From: Cronobacter condimenti 1330
GTDB taxonomy: Bacteria; Pseudomonadota; Gammaproteobacteria; Enterobacterales; Enterobacteriaceae
Assembly (NCBI RefSeq): GCF_001277255.1
Contig: NZ_CP012264.1
Location: 186,001-250,000, forward strand
DNA: 64,000 nt
Direction: 5' to 3'
In this document: piece after piece, positions 36,297-45,547 of the stretch
How positions within the stretch are numbered: position 1 is the stretch's first letter
Layout of the letters: each line of letters opens with the position of its first letter
Made by a program: the position numbers and the translations under genes
The notes under the pieces: model-generated
What the model was told of the DNA's origin: nothing
The model's database searches: none
The model's input: the letters and a program-made list of their open reading frames with translations, nothing else

Positions 36297-37202
36297 ATGA
36301 GCTTTTTTCACGCCAACCAGCGGGAGGCCCTGAATCAGAGCCTGGCCGAAGTGCAGGGACAGATTAACGTCTCGTTTGAATTTTTCCCGCCGCGCACCAG
36401 TGAAATGGAGCAGACGCTCTGGTCCTCTATCGATCGCTTAAGCAGCCTGAAACCGAAATTTGTCTCGGTGACTTACGGCGCGAACTCCGGCGAGCGCGAC
36501 CGCACGCACAGCATTATTAAAGGCATTAAAGACCGCACCGGTCTTGAAGCGGCCCCGCACCTGACCTGTATCGACGCCACGGCGGATGAGCTGCGCACCA
36601 TCGCGCGCGACTACTGGAACAACGGCATTCGCCATATCGTCGCGCTGCGCGGCGACCTGCCGCCAGGGAGCGGTAAGCCTGACATGTACGCAAGCGATCT
36701 GGTGGCGCTGTTAAAAGAGGTGGCCGATTTCGATATTTCTGTGGCCGCTTATCCGGAAGTCCATCCAGAGGCGAAAAGCGCCCAGGCGGATTTACTCAAC
36801 CTGCGCCGTAAAATCGATGCAGGCGCGAACCGCGCCATCACACAATTCTTCTTTGATGTCGAAAGCTACCTGCGTTTTCGCGACCGCTGCGCGGCAACCG
36901 GCATTGATGTGGAAATCATACCCGGCATCCTGCCGGTCTCTAACTTCAAACAGGCGAAGAAATTCGCTGACATGACCAATGTGCGCATTCCGTCATGGAT
37001 GTCACAGATGTTCGCGGGCCTTGATGATGATGCCGAAACCCGCAAGCTGGTCGGCGCGAACATCGCGATGGACATGGTGAAAATATTAAGCCGCGAAGGC
37101 GTGAAAGATTTCCACTTTTACACGCTTAACCGCGCGGAGATGAGTTACGCGATCTGCCACACTCTCGGTGTCCGCCCTGCGCTGGAATTAAAAACGGCAT
37201 AA
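36297..37202 (+). CDS. metF: 5,10-methylenetetrahydrofolate reductase
   Basis: FAD enzyme that makes 5-methyltetrahydrofolate for methionine synthesis. 301 residues, a few longer than E. coli at the C-terminus (ending 'ALELKTA'). Core motifs: 'VSFEFFPPRTSEMEQTLW' near 25 with the catalytic Glu, 'LRGDLPPGSGKP' near 118 and 'QFFFDVESYLRFRDRC' near 182. In E. coli katG follows; here a PAS sensor does. Confidence 0.97.
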   Translation: MSFFHANQREALNQSLAEVQGQINVSFEFFPPRTSEMEQTLWSSIDRLSSLKPKFVSVTYGANSGERDRTHSIIKGIKDRTGLEAAPHLTCIDATADELRTIARDYWNNGIRHIVALRGDLPPGSGKPDMYASDLVALLKEVADFDISVAAYPEVHPEAKSAQADLLNLRRKIDAGANRAITQFFFDVESYLRFRDRCAATGIDVEIIPGILPVSNFKQAKKFADMTNVRIPSWMSQMFAGLDDDAETRKLVGANIAMDMVKILSREGVKDFHFYTLNRAEMSYAICHTLGVRPALELKTA

Positions 37203-37223
37203 TAATAAAGGGATTAACGTTAC

Positions 37224-37248
37224 GAGGAGGCGCACGCCTCCTTTTTTA
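37224..37248 (+). terminator. metF terminator
   Basis: Stem GGAGGCG / CGCCTCC with a two-base loop, followed by T6, 22 bases after the metF stop. Confidence 0.88.
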
Positions 37249-37565
37249 TTGCCCTGCCATTCTCAGGTTATTCACGCTATTGTTACAAAACATATATTCC
37301 GCATGGTTGGGCGCGACGTACGGCCAATAACCGGCATGCCTATAATCTTTTTTCTTAAGGTAAATCTCAGTGCGTTTTTGCCGCCTTTTTTAGAGTGGTA
37401 ACCCTCAATCGCTATTTCTTACTCACGATCAACGCATTATTACCGCTTATCATGCGGTATGACGAACACCAGGGATAATGGCTATCGTAGCGATAAAAAA
37501 ATACACATTATGTCTTCCTGCTTATTGCCGATATCCTGTGTAAGAAACCTTCCAGGATAGTAATA
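37249..37565. other. Upstream region of the PAS sensor gene
   Basis: AT-rich 317 bases after the metF terminator. No gene was found. A flagellar sigma-28 promoter, which might be expected for a chemotaxis-type gene, could not be recognised. AGGA at 37553-37556 is the ribosome-binding site of the next gene. Confidence 0.5.
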
Positions 37566-38855
37566 ATGATTAGCACGATAACCAATATTTTGAAAAACAA
37601 TGCGGCGCTTGCGGCAATAAAAGAGCATATGGCGGTTATTTTGTTCCGCCCCGATGGCACTATTGTGGAGGCGAATACGGCTTTCCAGAATGCCGTGGGG
37701 TATTCCCTTAATGAGCTGGTGGGTAAACATCACCGCATCTTTTGCTCACCGGAATATAGCGCGAGCCCGGAATATAGACAGTTCTGGCAACGGCTTGCGC
37801 GTGGTGAAACCTTCAGCGATAAATTCCTGCGCTATAAAAAAGATGGCAGCGAAATGTGGCTGGAGGCGAACTATATTCCGGTTCGCGGCAAAAATAATGA
37901 GGTGCAGTATGTTCTGAAACTGGCGCGTGATATCTCTGGAAGGATCCACGACGCGCTGAACAAAGACGCCATCCTCAAGGCAGCGCACCGTTCTATGGCA
38001 ATCATTGAGTTTACGCCAGACGGACATATCGTCTCCGCGAATGAGAACTTCTGCCGGGCTTCGCAATATTCGCTTAGTGAAATCATCGGTAAACACCACC
38101 GTATCTTCTGCGAGCGTGAATACGCTATGAGTGCGGAATACGCGGATTTCTGGCGCAAGCTGAATCACGGCGAATTTGCCTCAGGCGATTTCCGCCGCGT
38201 GACGAAACACCGCCAGGAGCTCTGGCTGCGCGCCAGCTACAGCCCGGTATTTGACGATAAAGGCCGCCTTTATCGCGTCGTGAAGTTCGCCTATGACGTT
38301 ACCGCTGAAGTGCTGAAAAGCCGTGACGAGCGTCAGGCGACGGAGCGTGCGGAAGCGGTTTCTCGCGAAACGCTGACTAAAACGGTAGAGATAAGAAAGA
38401 CCTTAGATGACTGCGTTGCGGCGATGGAGAACATCCAGACCAATATGGAGCAGGTTATCGCAATCGTTACTAACCTGAAAAATGATTCTGAAAGCATAAC
38501 GGATTTGTCATCCGTTATTGCGCAAATCGCGACCCAGACTAAATTACTCTCTTTGAACGCCTCGGTGGAAGCGGCGCGCGCGGGGGATGCCGGTAAAGGC
38601 TTTTCTGTCGTCGCGACCGAAGTGAAATCGCTGGCGGATCGCATTGATGACGCCACCGGGAAAATAACGCGCATTACCGAGCAGAACGATCATCTGACAA
38701 AAAGCGCACTGGATTCTATCTGCCGCAGCGGAAAAGAAGTGGCCTCGACGACGGCGATCTCCCGCGAGGCGTTAACGCTGACAAAAGAGATTGAAGGCTA
38801 CGCTAAAAATATTCTCGAAGCCGTTAACGCCATCGGTAAAGCCATTAGTGCCTGA
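37566..38855 (+). CDS. Soluble PAS-PAS methyl-accepting-type sensor (BdlA-like)
   Basis: Cytoplasmic receptor of 429 residues with no membrane segment or signal peptide. Two tandem PAS domains (about 17-125 and 139-247) are clearly duplicated: both contain 'GKHHRIFC' followed by 'EY', a Trp-rich middle and a 'W...YSPV/IPV..' end. A methyl-accepting signalling domain follows (about 260-429), with the conserved hairpin tip 'LLSLNASVEAARAGDAGKGFSVVATEV'. The layout and length match BdlA, the biofilm-dispersion protein of Pseudomonas aeruginosa (PAS-PAS-MCP); Aer differs in having a membrane anchor. Ligand and partners are unknown. It stands alone between two terminators. Confidence 0.85.
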   Translation: MISTITNILKNNAALAAIKEHMAVILFRPDGTIVEANTAFQNAVGYSLNELVGKHHRIFCSPEYSASPEYRQFWQRLARGETFSDKFLRYKKDGSEMWLEANYIPVRGKNNEVQYVLKLARDISGRIHDALNKDAILKAAHRSMAIIEFTPDGHIVSANENFCRASQYSLSEIIGKHHRIFCEREYAMSAEYADFWRKLNHGEFASGDFRRVTKHRQELWLRASYSPVFDDKGRLYRVVKFAYDVTAEVLKSRDERQATERAEAVSRETLTKTVEIRKTLDDCVAAMENIQTNMEQVIAIVTNLKNDSESITDLSSVIAQIATQTKLLSLNASVEAARAGDAGKGFSVVATEVKSLADRIDDATGKITRITEQNDHLTKSALDSICRSGKEVASTTAISREALTLTKEIEGYAKNILEAVNAIGKAISA

Positions 38856-38926
38856 TGGCCGCGCCATTACGCTTAATAAGCACAACGACTGTCAGGTTTT
38901 ATCGGTTTGCGTTGACGTCGTGATAT

Positions 38927-38976
38927 ATACCCCTGTTATTTCCGTGTGTTAAGGAAAATGACAGGGGTATTTTTTT
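38927..38976 (+). terminator. Terminator of the PAS sensor gene
   Basis: Perfect ten-base stem ATACCCCTGT / ACAGGGGTAT with an inner stem (ATTTCC / GGAAAA) and a T7 run. About 70 bases after the stop. The remaining gap to mqo (38977-39129) is AT-rich and holds no gene. Confidence 0.9.
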
Positions 38977-39129
38977 GTGCCGGGTATCTCTGCGTGTCAA
39001 AACGCAAGGGCGAAACCGGGAATATTGCCGCACAGGCTGTAAGGTTGTTAATGTTTTGTTTAAACATTTTTAAAATTTTATTTGATGCGTTAAAATAATC
39101 GGCTAATTTTTCAATGATAGTTGATTGTG

Positions 39130-40788
39130 ATGTCTATGTTTACGCTTAGCAGAAAGCCGGTTCCCGCTTTCTCTCTTATTGCCTTACTGGTTAGTTCAGC
39201 CGCTTACGCGGAAAACACTACGGAAAAAACAGATGTCCTGCTGATTGGCGGCGGCATCATGAGCGCGTCGCTCGGCACCGTTCTGCAGGAAATCCAGCCG
39301 GACTGGAAACAGTTGATGGTCGAAAAACTTGACGGCGTGGCGCTGGAATCCTCGAACGGCTGGAACAATGCGGGCACCGGGCATTCCGCGAATATGGAGC
39401 TGAACTATACGCCTGAGCGTGAAGACGGTTCTATTGACGTCACAAAGGCGCTGGAAATCAACGAAGCATTTATGATTTCGCGCCAGTTCTGGTCTTCTCA
39501 GGTGAAGCGCGGCGTGCTGAACGACCCGCACACCTTTATTAACTCCACGCCGCACATGAGTTTCGTCTGGGGCGATAAAAATGTGGAGTACCTGACCAAA
39601 CGCTATAAAGCGCTGCAACAGACTACGCTGTTCCAGGGAATGCAATTCTCTACCGATCAGCAGCAAATCAAAAAATGGGCGCCGCTCATTATTGAAGGCC
39701 GCGATCCGAGCCAGAAAGTCGCCGCGACCTGGACGCCGGTCGGCACTGACGTGAACTACGGGGAGATTACCCGCCAGCTGGTGGGCAGTCTGAAGAAAAC
39801 CCGCAACTTTACGCTGGAGACCTCGTCTGAAGTCACCGATTTCAAACGCAACGCCGATAACTCCTGGCATGTCACCATTACTGACGTGAACAGCGGTAAA
39901 GAGCATGCCGTTGACGCGAAGTATGTCTTTATCGGCGCAGGCGGTGGCGCGCTGAAGCTGCTGCAAAAAACCGGTATTCCGGAGGCGGATAATTATGCGG
40001 GCTTCCCGGTCGGCGGCTCGTTCCTGGTTTCAGAGAACCCGGATATCGCGCGCCAGCACGGCGAAAAAGTCTACGGGCAGGCCTCGGTTGGCGCGCCGCC
40101 GATGTCTGTACCGCACCTTGACGCTCGTTTCCTGGATGGTAAACGCGTGGTGCTGTTCGGGCCGTTTGCGACGTTCTCTACCAAATTCCTGAAAAATGGC
40201 TCGTTCTTTGATCTGCTGAGCACCACCACCATGCAGAACGTTATGCCGATGACTAACGTAGGTCTTGATAACTTCGATCTGGTGAAATATCTGGTGGGCC
40301 AGGTCATGCTGAGCGATGAAGACCGCTTCGAAGCGCTGAAAGAGTACTATCCCTCGGCGCGTAAAGAGGACTGGAAACTGATCCAGGCCGGTCAGCGCGT
40401 ACAGATCATCAAGAAAGACGCCGAGAAAGGCGGTGTGCTGAAACTGGGTACGGAAATCGTCACCGACCAGCAGAAAACCCTGGCGGCGCTGCTTGGCGCG
40501 TCACCTGGCGCATCTACCGCCGCGCCTATCTCGCTCAACGTGCTCAAACAGCTGTTCCCGGCGCAGTTCAACTCGCCTGAGTGGCAGAGCAAACTGCGTG
40601 AGATCGTGCCGAGCTACGGCCAGAAGCTGAACGGTAACGTGGCACTGACCCAGCAGGTGTGGGATGAAACAGCCTCGACGTTGCAGCTCACCAAGCCGCC
40701 GGTTATTCAGATGAAAGCGATGGAGCAGAAGCTGCCGGAGGCCAGACCGGCACAGGCGGCCAGCCCGCAGCACGATATGGCGCTGTAA
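39130..40788 (+). CDS. mqo: Malate:quinone oxidoreductase
   Basis: FAD enzyme oxidising malate to oxaloacetate and reducing quinone at the membrane. 552 residues (E. coli 548). FAD-binding 'TDVLLIGGGIMSASLG' near 37-52, then 'ESSNGWNNAGTGHSANMELNYTP'. The N-terminus has a signal-like segment (RKPVPAFSLIALLVSSAAYA), also seen in E. coli Mqo. Start choice is uncertain: TTG 39121, ATG 39130 and ATG 39136 are all in frame and no strong ribosome-binding site is seen. The C-terminal tail after residue 530 is Ala/Pro/Gln-rich and variable. Confidence 0.95.
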   Translation: MSMFTLSRKPVPAFSLIALLVSSAAYAENTTEKTDVLLIGGGIMSASLGTVLQEIQPDWKQLMVEKLDGVALESSNGWNNAGTGHSANMELNYTPEREDGSIDVTKALEINEAFMISRQFWSSQVKRGVLNDPHTFINSTPHMSFVWGDKNVEYLTKRYKALQQTTLFQGMQFSTDQQQIKKWAPLIIEGRDPSQKVAATWTPVGTDVNYGEITRQLVGSLKKTRNFTLETSSEVTDFKRNADNSWHVTITDVNSGKEHAVDAKYVFIGAGGGALKLLQKTGIPEADNYAGFPVGGSFLVSENPDIARQHGEKVYGQASVGAPPMSVPHLDARFLDGKRVVLFGPFATFSTKFLKNGSFFDLLSTTTMQNVMPMTNVGLDNFDLVKYLVGQVMLSDEDRFEALKEYYPSARKEDWKLIQAGQRVQIIKKDAEKGGVLKLGTEIVTDQQKTLAALLGASPGASTAAPISLNVLKQLFPAQFNSPEWQSKLREIVPSYGQKLNGNVALTQQVWDETASTLQLTKPPVIQMKAMEQKLPEARPAQAASPQHDMAL

Positions 40789-40808
40789 GCAGCCACGCGG
40801 TGCGATAA

Positions 40809-40835
40809 AGGGAGGCCAGTGGCCTCCCTTTTTTT
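40809..40835 (+). terminator. mqo terminator
   Basis: Stem AGGGAGGCC / GGCCTCCCT with loop AGT and T8, 21 bases after the mqo stop. Confidence 0.92.
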
Positions 40836-41456
40836 GCAACACTGTTAAGGATTGCTGTAATAAAACAGGGCATGCGAGAGGCTTGCGAGGCCGTATTGTC
40901 TGGCTTTTTACTATTTTTCTATTCAAATAAATAATAACGCGCATTATTTTTCATATCGTGGGAAATTATTACTGTGTCGTTTTCCTTCTTATTTTACTGA
41001 GGGGAGAGTGATGATCTTTTAACGGTTGAACACATTATGCTAAATCGAATGCTTTTTATGATTTAGGAAATAGCCCTGATGTTATTCAGATGGTTATTTT
41101 TAAAAGTATTTTTTTAGAAGATAGTCGTTTGTTGATTGAACCTGTTAAAGGTTCGTCTATTGTCACCAGAATGCCGCTTTTTATAATGCGCCCATCATTA
41201 TGACGCGCGCTGTGATTTATTCGCGATAGCGCAGTAAATGACGTGCCGAAAAGCATGAGCGCCATTAAATAAAATGCATAAAGACGCATCGCTGTCTGGT
41301 AATCGCGAGAACGGTTACGTTTTATCTCGTCAAATGAGCACCGGTTTTGTCCTGATACGCAAGGCGCACTCGGGGTAAATATTATATTCACAGGCTGTGG
41401 ATATAAAACGGCTATTTTTATAAATAGCTTAACTTTTAATGTAATTAGGATGATAT
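40836..41456. other. AT-rich region upstream of the fimbrial operon
   Basis: 621 bases, markedly more AT-rich than the flanks. It should hold the fimbrial promoter. No pair of short inverted repeats like those of the fim switch was found, so phase variation by inversion is not supported. A minus-strand frame with a signal-like N-terminus (41086-41289) is discussed as a weak candidate only. Confidence 0.5.
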
Positions 41457-42014
41457 ATGAAAAAGTTAGCACTTAGCCTTTCTTTAGCCGCGGCGATGGG
41501 ATTTGCCGCGACCGCGCAGGCGGCTTCCACTGGGACGATTACTTTTGAAGGAGAGCTGACTGCCACGTCTTGCGACGTCAAAGTTGACGGTCAGGGCGCA
41601 GATGCAACCGTGAAACTGCCGACGCTGGGTATTTCTCAGCTCGATACGGCGGGCAAAACCGCAGGTCGCACCAACTTCCTGATGGATCTGACCAACTGCC
41701 AGGGCACCCTGACGACGGTGGCAGCCTATTTTGAAGCGGGCGCCTCGGTTGATCCGGTCACAGGTCGCCTGCTAAACGCAACGGGCACGGATAACGCGAA
41801 AAACGTCAGCCTCCAGCTGCGTGATGGCTCCAGCTCCTCATATGCCGTCATCAAAGCCGGTAACGCCAGTCAGGCCACTGAAACCACCTATATCGCGTAT
41901 GACGCCACCAAAGGCACCGCAACGCTGCCTTACGCAGTGGAATATTACGCAGAAGGTGCTGCCGCTGCCGGTAAGGTTAACAGCAGCGTCGTTTACTCGC
42001 TGATGTACAAGTAA
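41457..42014 (+). CDS. Fimbrial major subunit (type 1-like pilin)
   Basis: Secreted pilin of a chaperone-usher fimbria. 185 residues. Signal peptide MKKLALSLSL...ATAQA (about 1-22). The mature chain has the paired Cys of type 1 pilins ('TATSCDVKVDG' and 'LTNCQGTL') and ends in the alternating strand 'SVVYSLMYK' with penultimate Tyr, the chaperone-binding motif. An AGGATG site precedes the ATG. First gene of a four-gene operon. Exact fimbrial class cannot be named from sequence alone. Confidence 0.93.
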   Translation: MKKLALSLSLAAAMGFAATAQAASTGTITFEGELTATSCDVKVDGQGADATVKLPTLGISQLDTAGKTAGRTNFLMDLTNCQGTLTTVAAYFEAGASVDPVTGRLLNATGTDNAKNVSLQLRDGSSSSYAVIKAGNASQATETTYIAYDATKGTATLPYAVEYYAEGAAAAGKVNSSVVYSLMYK

Positions 42015-42020
42015 AAACGC

Positions 42021-42045
42021 GACAGGAGGGGTAAACCCTCCTGTC
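42021..42045 (+). other. Perfect hairpin between pilin and chaperone genes
   Basis: Ten-base perfect stem GACAGGAGGG / CCCTCCTGTC with a five-base loop, 7 bases after the pilin stop. No T run follows, only CTCTCTTC. It could be a partial terminator or a decay barrier that keeps pilin mRNA more abundant than chaperone/usher mRNA, as known for other fimbrial operons. Confidence 0.75.
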
Positions 42046-42067
42046 TCTCTTCAAGGGAGTGAATAGC

Positions 42068-42766
42068 ATGGCGGATACCTTCTCCTGGAAAGGCGCGCTT
42101 TTTGCACTGGCGGCGTGGTTCGCCTGCCCGGCGGCCAATGCCAGTGTCGTGATTACCGGCACTCGCGTTATCTACCCGAGCGACGCGCCGGAGGTGAGCG
42201 TTAAGCTCGATAATAAAGGCGGCTCGCCGGTATTAATTCAAAGCTGGATCGATAACGGCAACGCTGACGCCGCGCCCGAAACGTTGCAGGTGCCTTTTAT
42301 CTTAACGCCGCCGATTAACCGCGTAGAGCCGGGAAAAGGCCAGACGCTGCGCATTACGTTTACCGGAAAATTACTGCCGGCGGATCGTGAATCCGTTTAC
42401 TGGCTTAATGTGCTGGAAATCCCCGCCAGAAAAGCGTCCCCGGTGAGCGATAACTATTTACAGGTCGCGTTTCGGTCACGCATTAAATTATTTCTTCGCC
42501 CGAAAGGGCTTGAGGGCAATCCGAACTTGGCGGTGGAGCAAGTGACCTGGCGCGCGAACGGACAAACGATCGAGGCGATAAACCCGACGCCTTATTTTAT
42601 TTCTCTGGTCAGGCTAAAGCTCAACGGAAAAAGCGTTGACGGCGACATGATATCCCCGAAATCCACCATGACGGTGAAATTGCCCGGTAATGCGGGAAAT
42701 AAACTCGCAGGCGTCTATGTCAATGATTATGGCGCGCTGAATGAATTTGAGGCGACGCTGAAATAA
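42068..42766 (+). CDS. Periplasmic fimbrial chaperone
   Basis: PapD-like chaperone that completes the pilin fold and delivers subunits to the usher. 232 residues with a signal peptide ending 'PAANA' (about 26). Two Ig-like domains: 'GTRVIYPSDAPEVSVKLDNKG', the F1-G1 region with 'PPINRVEPGKGQTLRITF', the conserved 'RESVYWLNVLEIPA' and 'FRSRIKLFLRPKGL'. The short F1-G1 loop puts it in the FGS class. The ATG at 42068 is used because GGGAG lies 9 bases upstream; a GTG three codons earlier is rejected. Confidence 0.95.
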   Translation: MADTFSWKGALFALAAWFACPAANASVVITGTRVIYPSDAPEVSVKLDNKGGSPVLIQSWIDNGNADAAPETLQVPFILTPPINRVEPGKGQTLRITFTGKLLPADRESVYWLNVLEIPARKASPVSDNYLQVAFRSRIKLFLRPKGLEGNPNLAVEQVTWRANGQTIEAINPTPYFISLVRLKLNGKSVDGDMISPKSTMTVKLPGNAGNKLAGVYVNDYGALNEFEATLK

Positions 42767-42810
42767 GTCGCCGCACGGTTTATTCATTTTCACCCTAAAA
42801 GAGAAGCGTG

Positions 42811-45480
42811 ATGAAAAACAGGTTGCGCCAGGGATGTGCGGCGACGCGCGCCCGCGGCATTGTGGCTGTGATGTCTTTTTTACTGGCGGCGCCGGGAGAG
42901 GCGGAAAATATGCCGGGAAAGCCGACGGAAAAACCCGTCGATATCGCAGAGCATGTCGAATTCGATAATATTTTCCTGAATCTGGAAAATAAAAACGCGG
43001 TGGATTTAAGCCGTTTCGCCAATGGCGCGGCGGCACTGCCGGGGCGTTATCGCGCGCTGATTTATGTCAACGGGGAAGCGGCGATGACCCGTGAAATCGA
43101 CGTGGTGGCGCAACCCGATAAATCAAGCCGCGTCTGTCTGACGCCCGAGTTAATTAAAACCATCCCGTTTAATTACGAAAAGCTGCCTAAAGATTTCCTG
43201 ATGCCTTTTCAGCAGGGCGAGCGCTGTCTCGATCTGGAAAAGAAGCTTCCGCATGCCGAAATCGCCTTTGACACCAGCGAGCAGCGACTCGATATCTCGG
43301 TGCCGCAGATTTACCTGCTGCACAACGCGCGTGGCAGCGTGAACCCCGAGTTGTGGGATAGCGGTATTCCGGCGCTGATGCTCGGCTATAACATGAGCGG
43401 CTACTCCAGCCATGCTAATGGCAAGACGCTGGACTCCTTTTATTCCGGTATTGAGGGCGGGCTGAATGTCGGTGCCTGGTATCTTCGCCATAACGGCTAC
43501 TACAGCTATATGGAAGAAGGCGAGCGGCAATACAACAGCATCAGCACCTATCTGCAACGCGATATTCCCGCCATCAAAGGACGTGCGCTGGTCGGCGAGA
43601 CCAACACCCAGGGGCAGGTGTTCGACACGCTGCCCTTCAAAGGCGTGCAGGTCGCGAGCGACGAGCGCATGTTGCCAGAATCACAACGCGGCTACGCGCC
43701 GGATATTCGCGGCATCGCCCGTACCAACGCGCGCGTGACGGTACGCCAGAGCGGACAGACCATCTATGAAACTACCGTCGCACCGGGCGAATTTGCCATT
43801 AACGATCTTTACCCGACCGGCTACGGCGGCAACCTGGATGTCACCGTGTATGAAGCGGACGGTAGCGAGCAGCATTTCCAGGTGCCTTACGCCTCGGTCG
43901 CGCAGCAGCTTCGCCCCGGCGCGCTGCGCTATTCGGTGGTCGCAGGGGAATATCATGACGATTCGCTACGCACGAAACCGGCACTCTACCAGGCCACCTA
44001 CCAGTACGGGGTGTCCAACCGCCTGACCACTTACGGCGGCCTTCAGGCAAGCCAGGGCTACTACGCGCTGCTGCTTGGCATGGCGTTCGGCACACCGCTG
44101 GGCTCGCTGGCACTCGATGTGACCCAGGCGCGTACGCATCTTGAGAATGGCATTAACGCGCTGGGCCGCCGTCAGGCCGACAGCCTGAGCGGGCAGAGTT
44201 ACAAACTCAGCTTCAGCAAAGCCATCAGCGAGACACGCAGCAATATTTCGCTCGCCGCGTACCGATTCACCACCCGCGAATACATGGATTTTCAGACCGC
44301 GATGCTGGCGCGTGACGCGGTCGATCGCGGCGAATCGCCGGATAGCATTTTGCGCATGAAAAATCAGTTTGTCGCGACGGCAAGCCAGGGGCTGGATGAC
44401 GGCTGGGGACAATTTTATCTCAGCGGATCGCTGCAGGATTACTGGAACAAGTCGGGCACCGATAAGCAGTTCCAGATTGGCTACAACAACACCTACAAGA
44501 GCGTGACGTATGGCCTGACGGTGAGCCGCACCTACAGCAAAGAAAATGAAGGCCAGACCAACTACCTGCTGACGATGAGCTTTCCGATGGGTAGGGCCTT
44601 TGAGGAACATACACCGCATGCGCATATCGACCTGACGCGCGACAGTAACGGCCATGACGCGCAACAGCTCGGCGTATCCGGCTCGCTTGGTGAATATAAC
44701 CAGATGAGCTACAGCGTGACGGCGATGAACGGCGATCAGGGGCAAGGCTCCAGTGGCTCCATTAATGCCGATTATCGCAGCCAGGCGACGTCACTGAGCG
44801 GCGGCTACAGCGTGGGCGATCACTACAGCAGCGTGTCGCTCGGCGCGAGCGGCACGATCCTCGGGCACGCGGGCGGGCTGACCTTTACCCCGTACACCTC
44901 GGATACCTTTGCGCTGGTCGAGGCGAAAGGCGCGCGCGGCGCGGCCGTATCGTCTTATCCTGGCGTTTTTGTTGATGGCCGCGGTTACGCCGCGGTGCCG
45001 TATCTCGACCCTTACCAGTTCAACGACATCACCATTGACCCGAAAACCGCGCCGGTGAACGTGGAGCTGGATAACACCTCGCAGAAAGTCGCGCCGTATC
45101 TGGGCGCGGTCGTGAAACTGACCTACAAGGCCACAACGGGTACGCCTGTGCTTATCGCCTCGCATTATCAGGATGGGCCCGTGCCGTTTGGCTCGATGGT
45201 CTTTGACGCCGAGGGTAATCAGGTTGGTTCTGTCGGGCAGGGCGGGCTGGTTTACGCGCGTGTCAGCGCGACCCAGGGGCAACTGACGGTTAAGTGGGGC
45301 GAAAGCGTGGGTATGCAGTGCCTCATCAGTTATCTGCTGATGCCGCAGGCGGAAGGACAGCGCCAGTCTATTCAGCGCTTTGATACGCCGTGCTTGCCGC
45401 CTGCGGGTGTCGCGGCAACGTCGCCGTCGCTACAGCTCTCCACCGACCGGCGGCGTCAGGCACCATTGCCGGCCGGATAA
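42811..45480 (+). CDS. Outer-membrane fimbrial usher
   Basis: Outer-membrane pore that assembles and exports the fimbria. 889 residues. An N-terminal chaperone-binding domain ('VEFDNIFLNLENKNAVDLSRF'), a beta-barrel with the plug 'PDIRGIARTNARVTVRQSG' and 'PGEFAINDLYPTGYGGNLDVTV', then two C-terminal domains. A Cys pair in the N-terminal domain ('SRVCLTPEL', 'GERCLDLEK') fits FimD-type ushers. The signal peptide is unusual: a basic Arg-rich N-terminus and core 'GIVAVMSFLLAAPGEA'. The C-terminus has a Pro/Arg-rich tail. 44 bases after the chaperone gene. Confidence 0.95.
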   Translation: MKNRLRQGCAATRARGIVAVMSFLLAAPGEAENMPGKPTEKPVDIAEHVEFDNIFLNLENKNAVDLSRFANGAAALPGRYRALIYVNGEAAMTREIDVVAQPDKSSRVCLTPELIKTIPFNYEKLPKDFLMPFQQGERCLDLEKKLPHAEIAFDTSEQRLDISVPQIYLLHNARGSVNPELWDSGIPALMLGYNMSGYSSHANGKTLDSFYSGIEGGLNVGAWYLRHNGYYSYMEEGERQYNSISTYLQRDIPAIKGRALVGETNTQGQVFDTLPFKGVQVASDERMLPESQRGYAPDIRGIARTNARVTVRQSGQTIYETTVAPGEFAINDLYPTGYGGNLDVTVYEADGSEQHFQVPYASVAQQLRPGALRYSVVAGEYHDDSLRTKPALYQATYQYGVSNRLTTYGGLQASQGYYALLLGMAFGTPLGSLALDVTQARTHLENGINALGRRQADSLSGQSYKLSFSKAISETRSNISLAAYRFTTREYMDFQTAMLARDAVDRGESPDSILRMKNQFVATASQGLDDGWGQFYLSGSLQDYWNKSGTDKQFQIGYNNTYKSVTYGLTVSRTYSKENEGQTNYLLTMSFPMGRAFEEHTPHAHIDLTRDSNGHDAQQLGVSGSLGEYNQMSYSVTAMNGDQGQGSSGSINADYRSQATSLSGGYSVGDHYSSVSLGASGTILGHAGGLTFTPYTSDTFALVEAKGARGAAVSSYPGVFVDGRGYAAVPYLDPYQFNDITIDPKTAPVNVELDNTSQKVAPYLGAVVKLTYKATTGTPVLIASHYQDGPVPFGSMVFDAEGNQVGSVGQGGLVYARVSATQGQLTVKWGESVGMQCLISYLLMPQAEGQRQSIQRFDTPCLPPAGVAATSPSLQLSTDRRRQAPLPAG

Positions 45481-45547
45481 CGCCAGCTCGCGGGCCGGTT
45501 AACAACCTATTCCTGTGACGGGAACGATGCACTGTAAAGAGGGGATC

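Noticed and set aside
37249..37565. Sigma-28 flagellar promoter before the PAS sensor
   Set aside because: A GCGATAA stretch is present but no TAAAGTTT-like -35 at the right distance.
40836..41456. Invertible fimbrial promoter (fim-like switch)
   Set aside because: No matching short inverted repeats found on the two sides, and no recombinase gene in the window.
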